NCBI GenBank assembly: GCA_025055975.1
Contig: JANWWM010000065.1
Span: 1-42,155 of the forward strand
DNA: 42,155 nt
Reading direction: 5' to 3'
Origin: Chloroherpetonaceae bacterium
GTDB lineage: Bacteria; Bacteroidota; Chlorobiia; Chlorobiales; Thermochlorobacteraceae
Shown here in pieces: positions 17,801 to 25,054 of the stretch. The notes below the pieces were generated by a model. That model did no database searches. It was not told where the DNA came from and saw only the letters and a list, made by a program, of their open reading frames with translations. The translations under genes were made by a program, and so were the position numbers. Every line of letters starts with the position of its first letter. The stretch's first letter is position 1.

Positions 17801-19021
17801 GACAATGGGCAAACCGATGAAGGCGCGGCGTTTGTCTATCACGGCTCGGTGTCGGGGCTTTCCGCCACTCCGAATTGGACAGCGGAGATCAATCAAGCAG
17901 GCGCGGAGTTTGGCTGGTCAGTGGCATCGGCGGGCGATGTCAACGGCGACGGGTTCAGCGATGTCATCGTCGGGTCAAGGCTCTTTACCAACGGACAAAG
18001 CGGAGAAGGCGCGGCGTTTGTGTATTACGGCAACGCAGGCGGCGGCTTGCGCCAAGACCTGCGCCAGTTCCGCCCCTCCACCGCCACGCCCATCGTGCCC
18101 GCCCTCAAAACCCAGTCGCTCGCGGGCGTTACGCTCCGCAAACGCCAAAAATCCATTGTCGGACGCAGCAACACCAAAATCCAGATTGAAGTCAAGCCGC
18201 TCGGCACGCCCTTCAACGGCACGGGCTTGCAAGAGACCGGTTTCGCCCTGCACGCCCCGACGGGCACGCCAACGGATTTGACGGTCGGCGCACTTGCCAA
18301 TCGCACGCTTTACAAGTGGCGAGTTCGCCAAGCGGAGCGTCCCAGTGGTCTCGGCTACACTCTCTTGCCGCGCTCGCGGTGGTATTACCCTGCGGGCGTT
18401 GCGCCAACCGAATCGCACTTCCAAGTCTCCAACGATGCCTTGCCGTTGCCGGTTGAACTCACTGCATTCACGGGCGAAGCGGTGCGCGAGGGCGTGCGGC
18501 TTGTTTGGACGACTGCCTCTGAACTCAACAACGCGGGCTTTGAAGTGCAGCGCAGAATAGAGAATGTAGGAGCGGGAATAGAGAATGATTGGCAAGTCTT
18601 GGGCTTCGTCAAAGGCAAGGGCACGACGAGCGAGGCGCAGTCCTACTCGTTTGTGGATAGAACGGCGTCGGGCAAAATGCAATACCGCTTGAAGCAAGTG
18701 GATTTTGACGGGTCGTTTGAATACAGTCCCATCATTGAAGTGGAGGCGGGGTTGCCGCGAACTTTTGAACTCTCGCAGAACTATCCCAATCCGTTCAACC
18801 CGACGACGACGATTGCCTATCAGTTGCCTGTGGCGAGCGAGGTGCGCTTGAAGGTGTATGATGTGCTGGGTCGTGAGGTAGCGACGCTGGTGAGCGGACG
18901 GCAAGAGGCGGGACGCTATCAAGCGCAGTTCAACGCGAGCAGGTTGGCGAGCGGGGTGTATTTCTACCGTTTGCAAGCGGGGAGTTTTGCGGAGACGAAA
19001 AAAATGATGCTCGTCAAGTAG
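14897..19021 (+). CDS. giant FG-GAP repeat protein with T9SS sorting domain
   Basis: A 1374-residue secreted protein. A signal peptide (MRRIILLFSLLLIVKASANAQ) is followed by an N-terminal domain (about 25-230, ending YPITIDP) like those that precede bacterial propeller arrays. Thirteen FG-GAP repeats of 61-69 residues follow (about 232-1048), each with GDVNGDGFSDVI, whose D-x-N-G-D-G-x-x-D loop should bind calcium. A linker domain is followed by LPVELTAFTGEAVREG (about 1184) and a C-terminal sorting domain with FELSQNYPNPFNPTTTIAY and VYDVLGREVATL. The array resembles the integrin-alpha propeller, so adhesion or surface display is likely; the ligand is unknown. The T9SS signal predicts export across the outer membrane and cell-surface attachment or release. 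Confidence 0.93.
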   Translation: MRRIILLFSLLLIVKASANAQLKPTTQAQLPDGASASWWELAQKNICESEYHIRPKGDEMFSSPNRAQNLRFVYSERGFSATRRDSLAHLWKVELKYVGISKQRDVQPDDAPFQLSADANTLTASGERVLMRYRNDEKGMRQDFIVKKKPAGRKPLRLWLEARMSGGKIDVKPDAVSFLTESGAEAMRYSDLKVWDANQRRLKARFEREGERLAIVVNDKNAAYPITIDPLSTTPNWSAESNQADAQFGIWVGSAGDVNGDGFSDVIVGAHLFDNGETDEGRAFVYHGSASGLSATANWMAEGNQANAWFGYSVASAGDVNGDGFSDVIIGAYRFDNGETDEGCVFVYHGSASGLSATANWRAESNQISAWFGAAVGTAGDVNGDGFSDIIASAILFDNGQVDEGAAFVWHGSASGVNGGVNGNPTNAAWSAESNQASAFLGSVVISVGDVNGDGFGDVGATASGFDNPQVDEGAAFVWHGSASGVNGGVNGNPTNAAWSAEGNQAGASFGANMGSAGDVNGDGFSDVIVGAWRFDSAFVDEGAAFVYHGSASGLSATPNWSAVGNQAGAVFGSVASAGDVNGDGFSDVIVGAREFDNGQTNEGAAFAYYGSASGLRTTPNWTAESNQASAEFGYSVGSAGDVNGDGFSDVIVGAYFFDNGEMNEGRAFVYHGSASGLSTTANWTAESNQVNARLGISVGSAGDVNGDGFSDVIVGAYFFENGQRVVGAGCVYHVSATGLSTAANWTAESYQAFAYFGNSVGSAGDVNGDGFSDVIVGAYFFDNGQTDEGAAFVYHGSATGLSTTANWTAESNQAFAYFGNSVGSAGDVNGDGFSDVIIGAVFFDNGQTDEGAAFVYHGSASGLSATPNWTAESNQAGAEFGNAAVCAGDVNGDGFSDVIVGAGRFDNGQTDEGAAFVYHGSASGLSATPNWTAESNQAGALFGGQLAGAGDVNGDGFSDVIIGAHRFDNGQTDEGAAFVYHGSVSGLSATPNWTAEINQAGAEFGWSVASAGDVNGDGFSDVIVGSRLFTNGQSGEGAAFVYYGNAGGGLRQDLRQFRPSTATPIVPALKTQSLAGVTLRKRQKSIVGRSNTKIQIEVKPLGTPFNGTGLQETGFALHAPTGTPTDLTVGALANRTLYKWRVRQAERPSGLGYTLLPRSRWYYPAGVAPTESHFQVSNDALPLPVELTAFTGEAVREGVRLVWTTASELNNAGFEVQRRIENVGAGIENDWQVLGFVKGKGTTSEAQSYSFVDRTASGKMQYRLKQVDFDGSFEYSPIIEVEAGLPRTFELSQNYPNPFNPTTTIAYQLPVASEVRLKVYDVLGREVATLVSGRQEAGRYQAQFNASRLASGVYFYRLQAGSFAETKKMMLVK
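15590..18040 (+). repeat. 13 tandem ~186-bp coding repeats (FG-GAP)
   Basis: Thirteen copies of a 183-207-bp unit. Copies 4 and 5 are longer because they carry an extra VNGGVNGNPTNAAW segment; copies 9 and 10 are nearly identical at DNA level. All are in frame. The similarity makes the array prone to expansion, contraction and assembly collapse. Confidence 0.9.
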
Positions 19022-19046
19022 CGAGGGTCTGTGAAGGTTGTGGGCG

Positions 19047-19077
19047 CATCGCCGCGCGATGAGGCGAGGCGGCGATG
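19047..19077. repeat. 9-bp perfect inverted repeat after the FG-GAP gene
   Basis: CATCGCCGC (19047-19055), 13-nt loop, GCGGCGATG (19069-19077), located 26 bp after the stop of the FG-GAP gene and about 40 bp before the next start. There is no T-run on either side. It could be a factor-dependent terminator, a transcript-stabilising hairpin, or a REP element; compare the hairpin after the next gene. Confidence 0.55.
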
Positions 19078-19115
19078 TCCCCTGATGGTTCAACTCGCCT
19101 CAGTAACGCTAAACA

Positions 19116-21296
19116 ATGACAACAATGAACAAGCGTATCATTTTTTTGCTGATGCTCTTTTTGGCAAGCAGCGCGAGGGCGCAAACGGTGAATGAAAACC
19201 TTTGGGTTACCGACGGAACGGTTTATGCCGTTGTGACTGTGGGCAACACGGCATACATCGGCGGCAGTTTTACGCAGGTCGGACCAGCGACGGGGTCAGG
19301 CGTGGCGTTGGACGCGACATCGGGAGTTCGTGATGCCGCTTTTCCGAAAGTGTTGGGCAACATTCGTGCGGTCGTTCCAGACGGGAGCGGGGGTTGGATT
19401 ATCGGGGGAGACTTTACGGCGGTGGGGGGCGTGCCGCGCAACTACTTGGCGCGCATCCGAGCCGACAAGACGCTTGACCCGAATTGGAATCCCAATGTGG
19501 ACGGCACAGTCGGTGCGCTGGCGGTGAGCGGGGGCGTGGTCTATGCGGGCGGCTGGTTCACGACGGTCAATGGCAGCATTGCGCGCAACTATTTGGCGGC
19601 GTTTGACCTCACGACAGGCACGGCAACATCGTGGAATCCTGATGTGAATGGAGAAGTCTATGCGCTGGCGGTGAGTGGCGGCACGCTCTATGCAGGCGGC
19701 GATTTCACGACGGTCAATGGCAGCGTATCGCGCAACGGCTTGGCGGCGTTTGACCTCACGACGGGCACGGCAACCGCGTGGAATCCTGATGTGTTTGGCT
19801 ATGTCTATGCGCTGGCGGTGAGTGGGGGCACGCTCTATGCGGGCGGCGGGATCGCGACGGTCAATGGGAGCGTGTTGCGCAACGGCTTGGCGGCGTTTGA
19901 CCTGACAACAGGCACGGCAACCGCGTGGAATCCAAATGTGAATGGCACAGTCCGTGCGCTGGCGGTGAGTGGCGGCGTGGCGTATGCGGGCGGCTTTTTC
20001 ACGGGAGTCAGCAACCTTGCGCAAGCCAGTTTTGCAGGCATCAGCGCATTCACCTTTCCAGATTACGCAGGTCCCACCTCAGGCATCGCATCGGGCAGTT
20101 ACAACAATGTAACCTTCACCGCCAGCGGCAACCTGCCCAGCAATGTCACCGTCAACGGCACGCTCACGCTGAACTCTGGCGTGGTCTCCAACCTCAACGG
20201 TCATACCATCACCGTTACGAATGACGCCTCAAATGCCGTTGCGGGCACGGGTTTCCTCACAGGCTCTGGCTCGCTCGCTCGCTTCTTCAACGGCAACCAA
20301 GCCTACGCTTTCCCATACAGCCAAGCGGGCAACGACCGCACCGCCACCGTGCAATTTACCTCAGGCGCAGGCACGGGCACGCTGACCTACCAGTTCTTCA
20401 ACACGCCGCCCGGCAACGCAGGACTGCCCCAAACCATTCTCGGACAGACCATTAGCGTCGTCGCGCCATTCTACTGGCGCATTGACGCCACGGGCGCGCC
20501 GGGCGACTACACGCTCTCGCTCAGAGGACAAAACGCGGGCGGCATCAGCAATGTCTCTGCGCTGCGCATCGTCAAGCGTGCGAATGGCGGCAGTTGGTCG
20601 GCGACAGGCGCAGGGACGGGCACGGCGAACACCGGCACAGCGGCAGACCCAACGGTCGTTCAGTCAGGCATAACGGGCTTTTCGGAATTCACGATTGGCA
20701 GCGACCCTGCCAGCAATCCCTTGCCCGTTGAGCTGTCGGCATTCACGGGCGAAGCGGTGCGCGAGGGCGTGCGGCTTGTTTGGACGACCGCCTCTGAACT
20801 CAACAACGCGGGCTTTGAAGTGCAACGCCGAATGGAGAATGTAGGAGCGGGAATAGAGAATGATTGGCAAGTTTTGGGCTTCGTCAAAGGCAAGGGCACG
20901 ACGAGCGAGGCGCAGTCGTATTCCTTCCTTGACCGCACGGCGTCGGGCAAGATGCAATACCGCTTGAAGCAAGTGGATTTTGACGGTCAGTTTGAAATTC
21001 TGCCCACCATTGAAGTGGAAGCAGGCATTCCACGCACATTTGAGCTTTCGCAGAACTATCCGAATCCGTTCAATCCGACGACGGTGATTGGTTACCAGTT
21101 GCCTGTGGCGAGCGAGGTGCGGTTAAAAATCTACGATATGCTGGGTCGTGAGGTGGCGACGCTGGTGAATGAGCGGCAAGAGGCGGGACGCTATCAAGCG
21201 CAGTTCAACGCGAGCGGGTTGGCGAGCGGGGTGTATTTCTACCGTTTGCAAGCGGGCAGTTTTGCGGAGACGAAGAAAATGATGCTCGTCAAGTAA
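19116..21296 (+). CDS. secreted beta-propeller protein with T9SS sorting domain
   Basis: A 726-residue protein. The signal peptide is MTTMNKRIIFLLMLFLASSARAQ; the start could also be the ATG at 19125. Residues about 28-310 hold roughly six propeller-like blades. Three are near-identical 49-residue units (ALAVSGGTLYAGG..TTVNGS..RNGLAAFDLTTGTATAWNP), and the first ones are divergent. Residues about 315-555 form a beta-rich module shared with the partial protein at the left edge (FLTGSGSL, NDRTATVQF, GNAGLP, LRIVKR, TGFSEFTIG). Residues about 557-726 form a T9SS sorting region (FELSQNYPNPFNPTTVIGY, YDMLGREVATLV) almost identical to that of the preceding gene. It is exported by T9SS (inference from the motif); function unknown. 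It probably arose by domain shuffling. Confidence 0.9.
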   Translation: MTTMNKRIIFLLMLFLASSARAQTVNENLWVTDGTVYAVVTVGNTAYIGGSFTQVGPATGSGVALDATSGVRDAAFPKVLGNIRAVVPDGSGGWIIGGDFTAVGGVPRNYLARIRADKTLDPNWNPNVDGTVGALAVSGGVVYAGGWFTTVNGSIARNYLAAFDLTTGTATSWNPDVNGEVYALAVSGGTLYAGGDFTTVNGSVSRNGLAAFDLTTGTATAWNPDVFGYVYALAVSGGTLYAGGGIATVNGSVLRNGLAAFDLTTGTATAWNPNVNGTVRALAVSGGVAYAGGFFTGVSNLAQASFAGISAFTFPDYAGPTSGIASGSYNNVTFTASGNLPSNVTVNGTLTLNSGVVSNLNGHTITVTNDASNAVAGTGFLTGSGSLARFFNGNQAYAFPYSQAGNDRTATVQFTSGAGTGTLTYQFFNTPPGNAGLPQTILGQTISVVAPFYWRIDATGAPGDYTLSLRGQNAGGISNVSALRIVKRANGGSWSATGAGTGTANTGTAADPTVVQSGITGFSEFTIGSDPASNPLPVELSAFTGEAVREGVRLVWTTASELNNAGFEVQRRMENVGAGIENDWQVLGFVKGKGTTSEAQSYSFLDRTASGKMQYRLKQVDFDGQFEILPTIEVEAGIPRTFELSQNYPNPFNPTTVIGYQLPVASEVRLKIYDMLGREVATLVNERQEAGRYQAQFNASGLASGVYFYRLQAGSFAETKKMMLVK
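19494..19935 (+). repeat. three tandem 147-bp propeller repeats
   Basis: Three successive 49-codon units with near-identical DNA (gcgctggcggtgag... through ...acggcaaccgcgtggaatcc), flanked by more divergent copies. They keep the reading frame. Confidence 0.85.
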
Positions 21297-21326
21297 TGAG
21301 AACATTATGCAGTTGAATCGTCTGAC

Positions 21327-21370
21327 GGCGGCGCAAAAGCGGTGGATGATGCCACTGCCGATGCGCCGCC
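21327..21370. repeat. long imperfect hairpin after the propeller gene
   Basis: GGCGGCGCA (21327-21335) pairs perfectly with TGCGCCGCC (21362-21370). Inside, GCGGTGG pairs with CCACTGC (one G-T) around a short loop, giving an about 16-bp two-part stem with a 3x3 internal loop. It is 30 bp after the propeller-gene stop. No strong T-run follows (gccaaatttg), so it is not a standard intrinsic terminator. Confidence 0.6.
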
Positions 21371-21415
21371 GCCAAATTTGATTCATTCCAAGAATGCGCT
21401 AAACGAGCAACGACA

Positions 21416-22243
21416 ATGAATGCCTATGACATTATCATCAGCGAAACGGGCAAAGATGGCTGGTGCGGCGGAATGCCGCCGGGCATCAAACCTGCGCAGT
21501 GGTGTCGCAGCCGCAAGAGCGGCTTGCCAATGAAGCATCTTTTTACGGTGCGCGTCCCTGAAGAATATCGCGCAAGGGGCAAAACATTCGTAGCAATCAG
21601 CGTCTTTCAAGACTTGACGGATAAACGCATTGAGGGCGTAGAAGAGAGTTTCAGACGAAAACAAGTCAACGCGAAGCGCCTCAAAATCCCATTTTGGAAA
21701 AATCTGTCAGATTACCTCGCGGAGCGACACGCGCAAGAAGTCTTTGCCAAACACAACCACGACGATGGGTGGGCGTGGATTTGGCTGACCGAAAAAGAGT
21801 TTGCCGCGCTAATGTGCGAACCGCCCCCGCTCGACGCGCTTGACGCGCACTTGGGCATTGAAACGCGAAACGACCTTTTCTTCGAGCCGAGAACGCAAAA
21901 ACTCAAATTGTCTCTGCGCAAGGGCGACATCAACGCGGGCAAAGCGTTGAACGGATTTCCAAAATGGGAACGCGCAATCAACACACTCAATGAAGCCGAG
22001 ATAGAAAAAATCATCGCAACCGAGTATATCCCAATGTTTTCGGAGCTAGGAAGAAGAATGAAGCTGGAGCGATTTTGGAGTTACGCGCATTTTGGCGGCA
22101 CGGCTTCGCCTGCGACGGTCGAGCCGCCATTCAGTCCAGCGTATTTGGAGTTCGACGAGTCGCTTGGAAACCCGAATCTCGGCGGCGACGGCGCCTGTCA
22201 AATTGATTTGCTCAATGAAAAACTCGCTTGGGCATGCGGATAA
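21416..22243 (+). CDS. uncharacterised cytoplasmic protein
   Basis: A 275-residue protein without signal peptide or membrane helix. I do not recognise the family with confidence. The N-terminus has a distinctive GWCGGMPPGIKPAQW, then GLPMKHLFTVRVPEEYR. The C-terminal part has HFGG (about 226-229) and ends with NPNLGGDGACQIDLLNEKLAWACG. The GG-P...G-P pattern and the late GG...Q-D segment recall DUF1963-like proteins, but this is a weak impression. Cysteines occur at the N-terminus (17, 30) and C-terminus. It starts 119 bp after the propeller gene, beyond a hairpin, and is followed 36 bp later by the TPR gene, so those two may be co-transcribed. Confidence 0.6.
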   Translation: MNAYDIIISETGKDGWCGGMPPGIKPAQWCRSRKSGLPMKHLFTVRVPEEYRARGKTFVAISVFQDLTDKRIEGVEESFRRKQVNAKRLKIPFWKNLSDYLAERHAQEVFAKHNHDDGWAWIWLTEKEFAALMCEPPPLDALDAHLGIETRNDLFFEPRTQKLKLSLRKGDINAGKALNGFPKWERAINTLNEAEIEKIIATEYIPMFSELGRRMKLERFWSYAHFGGTASPATVEPPFSPAYLEFDESLGNPNLGGDGACQIDLLNEKLAWACG

Positions 22244-22279
22244 GACGCAAAATTTTTCAACCACAAACGTCCAATAAAA

Positions 22280-23338
22280 ATGAACCAGAATGAAGAAAAA
22301 ACGCTTCCGCTTGAACAGCGTGATATTGACCTGTTGAAGGAACAATATGGCAAGGACTTTCTCGACGTGATTTGGAGAGCGATTTCGCAAACAATGCTTA
22401 TCGCTATAGTCATCTTCGCGGTGATATTGCTGATTGAAATCATAATTTTCATTGCCAATTTCAATGAAAAAACTGGCGAAGAGCGCGTGGAAATGATGAC
22501 CGATATGCTTGTTCTGAATCTTTTTGTTACGGTTTTTGGATTCATCGTTTTTTTCTTGATGCAAATTCCGCGGCAAATCGCAAGTTACTTTTCAATGCAA
22601 AGCGTGATTGCCAAGAACGCAAAGCGGAGAATTACGGGAAGAGCGAGTTTGGGAGACTTTATGGGCGATGATGGAACATACAGCGCATACTGGGAAGTAA
22701 AGACGGACGCAGGAACATACAATTTCTCAACATTAAACTGCAAAGACGGCGACGTCGCGCAAGTGGATTTCGTTAAAGTAGGAAAGGAAACGGTCGTGCT
22801 CGCGTCAGAGCCAATTCCGTTGCCAGACGCCGCCGCCTACATCAAGCGCGGCAATTCCGCGTTTCAAGCAAAAAACTTCAAGGCCGCAGTGGCGGATTTC
22901 ACGCAAGCCATAAACCTTGACCCGCGCAACGCCATCGCTTACCACAATCGCGGTTCCGCTCGTTATTGCTTGGGCGAGTATAACGAAGCGATAGCGGATT
23001 TCACGAAAGCCCTTGAACTCAATCCGAAAGACGCGGAGGCTTACAGCCATCGCGCTGGCGCGAAATTTCAGTCAAAAGACTACAATGGCGCGATAGCCGA
23101 TTACATCAAAGCCACGGAACTTGACCCAAGCCTGAACTCGGCTTACTACTTCATCTGCCGTTCTTATTCGCTGCTGGGTCAGAAAGAGAAAGCCTTGCAG
23201 TATCTTCAAAAAGCGTTAGAAACGGGATACGATGACTTTGAGAGCCTCGCTTCTAACGTAGACCTTAACAACATTCGCGCTCTGCCCTTGTTTGAGAAAC
23301 TCGTGGACGAGTTCAAAGCAAAAAGAGCCAAATCATAA
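22280..23338 (+). CDS. membrane-anchored TPR protein
   Basis: A 352-residue protein. Residues 1-38 are charged and cytoplasmic-like. Two hydrophobic helices follow (about 39-57 and 76-95). A small beta-rich segment (about 110-175) leads into at least three tetratricopeptide repeats from about residue 188: AAYIKRGNSAFQAKNFKAAV, AIAYHNRGSARYCLGEYNEAI and AEAYSHRAGAKFQSKDYNGAI, then a divergent fourth. TPRs bind protein partners, so this is likely a membrane scaffold; the partner is unknown. Codon use is more AT-rich than in neighbouring housekeeping genes. It has no strong SD; the start is preceded by an A-rich leader. Confidence 0.8.
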   Translation: MNQNEEKTLPLEQRDIDLLKEQYGKDFLDVIWRAISQTMLIAIVIFAVILLIEIIIFIANFNEKTGEERVEMMTDMLVLNLFVTVFGFIVFFLMQIPRQIASYFSMQSVIAKNAKRRITGRASLGDFMGDDGTYSAYWEVKTDAGTYNFSTLNCKDGDVAQVDFVKVGKETVVLASEPIPLPDAAAYIKRGNSAFQAKNFKAAVADFTQAINLDPRNAIAYHNRGSARYCLGEYNEAIADFTKALELNPKDAEAYSHRAGAKFQSKDYNGAIADYIKATELDPSLNSAYYFICRSYSLLGQKEKALQYLQKALETGYDDFESLASNVDLNNIRALPLFEKLVDEFKAKRAKS

Positions 23339-23511
23339 AACGGATAGCGAGAGCAACCATTGCATTGAATTTCGCGGATGCATCGGGCGTTGCTCTGTTT
23401 CGTTTGATTTCTGACGGCGAGCAGACCTTCAAGCCATCTTCGGTCAGATAAGGCAGCAGCGCGCTTTGCCGCATTCAATTCTGAGACGCGCCAACCGCTT
23501 GCGCGAACTTG

Positions 23512-24168
23512 TTACCGCTCGCGCTTTCGTTTCGCCTCAAAATTTTTCAGGTAGAGCGGTTCGGCGCTCGCAAGGTCGGCGATTTCGCCTCGCGTCAATT
23601 TCGCCTCCGCGAGCGCCAGCAAACATTCCGCCGAAAAAAAATCGCCCTCAACGATCTCCGTCGCGTCAAACGCCGACCGCCATCGAGAAAGGTTGCGCCC
23701 GACGAGCGCGACGTTTTCGAGCGAGCGAAGTCTGCCGTTGAGCGCATCGAGCGAGAGATAGTCGTATTCCATCGGCTCCGAGCGCGAGGCGATTCCAACG
23801 TAAAACTCGTCGGCTTTGGAATAAGCGACCGTTATGAGTCGCTCCGCTTTCGTTTTGGGGAAAGTCGAACTTGCCATCGCTTCAAAAGTCGGAATCAAAA
23901 TCAACGGAATCTCCCAAGCGAAGCAAAGCCCTTTCGCCGTCGCTATGCCGATTCGCAAGGCGGTGAAAGAACCTGGTCCCGACGAGAGCGCGACGGCATC
24001 GAGGTCGCTTGGCGACAAGCCCAATTCTCGCAAGGCTTCATCAATGAGCGGGACGATTTGCTCGCCGCTTTTCTGCCAAAGCGTTCCGCGTTTTAGGACG
24101 CGCTTTTCCGCGCTCGTGGCGGCGACGCTGAGCGGCGGTTCGGCGCAATCGATCGCAAGCAAGTTCAT
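23512..24168 (-). CDS. tsaB: tRNA t6A biosynthesis protein TsaB
   Basis: A 218-residue protein of the TsaB family (ASKHA fold), part of the TsaB-TsaD-TsaE complex that makes the t6A modification at A37 of ANN-decoding tRNAs. It begins MNLLAIDCAEPPLSVA and has the hallmark ALSSGPGSFTALRIGIATAKG (about 60-80), followed by IPTFEAMA. TsaB lacks catalysis and acts as a partner of TsaD, which is not in the window. Its ATG overlaps the tsaE stop by 4 nt, so translation is coupled. It ends a long minus-strand gene run. Confidence 0.93.
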   Translation of the reverse strand: MNLLAIDCAEPPLSVAATSAEKRVLKRGTLWQKSGEQIVPLIDEALRELGLSPSDLDAVALSSGPGSFTALRIGIATAKGLCFAWEIPLILIPTFEAMASSTFPKTKAERLITVAYSKADEFYVGIASRSEPMEYDYLSLDALNGRLRSLENVALVGRNLSRWRSAFDATEIVEGDFFSAECLLALAEAKLTRGEIADLASAEPLYLKNFEAKRKRER

Positions 24169-24608
24169 CGCAAGGGATAATCTTGTTCAAACGTGATGAG
24201 CCGCTCCGAATCGCTGGCGCGACGCAGCTCGATGCGTTTGGCGGTTTTCGGCACGAGGTCGGGGAATTTATCCGCCCACTCAATCACGGAAATGCCGTTG
24301 CCATAAAGGAATTCCTCGAAGCCGATGTCGTAGAGTTCTTCGGGCGAATTCAAGCGATACCAATCGAAGTGATAGAGGCGATAGGGAATGCCTTTGAGCG
24401 AGCCGTCGTAGATGTTGAGAATCGTGAAGGTTGGGCTGTTGAGTTGGTCGGCGCAATTGAACACGTCGGCGATGCCGCGCGCGAACTCGGTTTTGCCCGC
24501 GCCCAGCGAGCCAGTGAGCGCGACGCAATCGCCGCGCCGAAGCGAGCAAGCGAACTGCCTTGCCAGTTCTCGCGTCTCTTCGTTGGATTTCGTCAGGACT
24601 TGCTTCAT
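24165..24608 (-). CDS. tsaE: tRNA t6A biosynthesis ATPase TsaE
   Basis: A 147-residue P-loop ATPase of the t6A pathway. Walker A is GSLGAGKTEFARGIA (33-47); the family motif SPTFTILNIYDG follows, then YHFDWYRLNSPEELYDIGFEEFLYG and VIEWADKF. I chose ATG 24608; the frame extends upstream but only through the end of the previous gene. Start and stop overlap its neighbours by 4 nt on both sides, so exported protein gene, tsaE and tsaB form one translationally coupled set. Confidence 0.95.
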   Translation of the reverse strand: MKQVLTKSNEETRELARQFACSLRRGDCVALTGSLGAGKTEFARGIADVFNCADQLNSPTFTILNIYDGSLKGIPYRLYHFDWYRLNSPEELYDIGFEEFLYGNGISVIEWADKFPDLVPKTAKRIELRRASDSERLITFEQDYPLR

Positions 24609-25054
24609 TTTCTCTCGATGCGCAGCGCCGTCGCCGTGAAGATGAGCGAATCGCCTTCGATGGTTTGAGCGAACTGCGCGATGGCGTTTGCGCCACATTC
24701 CAACGCATGCGCTTTGAGTCGCATCAAGGCGTAGAAGCGTTTGTAGCCGACGTTTTCGCTCGAATCGCGCGAGGCAAGGTCGGCGAGGCGAAGCGGCTTG
24801 ACGATTTCGGCGCGTTCAGGCACGCTATCGAGCGTCGCCACGCCCGCAGGCGAGAAGCCCATTTGAAGCGGCGCGTTCTGACGAGCGGCGATGTGTCGCG
24901 GACAAAGGCAATTCATCTCGTCGGGCAAACCCGATGGCAAAAGTTTATGCGGCGCGTTGGGTTTGGTTGGCGGCTCGTCGAGAATCGGAATTTCTTGCGC
25001 CGCCACGAGCGTCGGCAACATCATCGCGCCGAAAAGAGTCGCAATCCGCTTCAT
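24605..25054 (-). CDS. small exported protein, YbjQ-like C-terminus
   Basis: A 149-residue protein with signal peptide MKRIATLFGAMMLPTLVAAQ. The middle is proline-rich with CLCPRH near residue 50. The C-terminus (KAHALECGANAIAQFAQ then IFTATALRI) resembles the end of YbjQ/heavy-metal-binding-type proteins, where GANA(I/V) precedes a final strand; this match is short and uncertain. It is probably periplasmic. It overlaps the DUF3299 gene upstream and tsaE downstream by 4 nt each. Confidence 0.6.
   Translation of the reverse strand: MKRIATLFGAMMLPTLVAAQEIPILDEPPTKPNAPHKLLPSGLPDEMNCLCPRHIAARQNAPLQMGFSPAGVATLDSVPERAEIVKPLRLADLASRDSSENVGYKRFYALMRLKAHALECGANAIAQFAQTIEGDSLIFTATALRIERK

Noticed and set aside
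15700..18000. CRISPR array (regular repeats with variable parts)
   Set aside because: The repeats are coding, in frame, about 186 bp long, and show the FG-GAP consensus; there are no spacers and no cas genes.
23400..23470. Possible SRP RNA (ggtcagataaggcagcagc resembles the conserved GGTCAGG...AGCAG region)
   Set aside because: The tetraloop stem (TCC-GGAA-GGA) is missing, and the flanks do not form the expected long helix.
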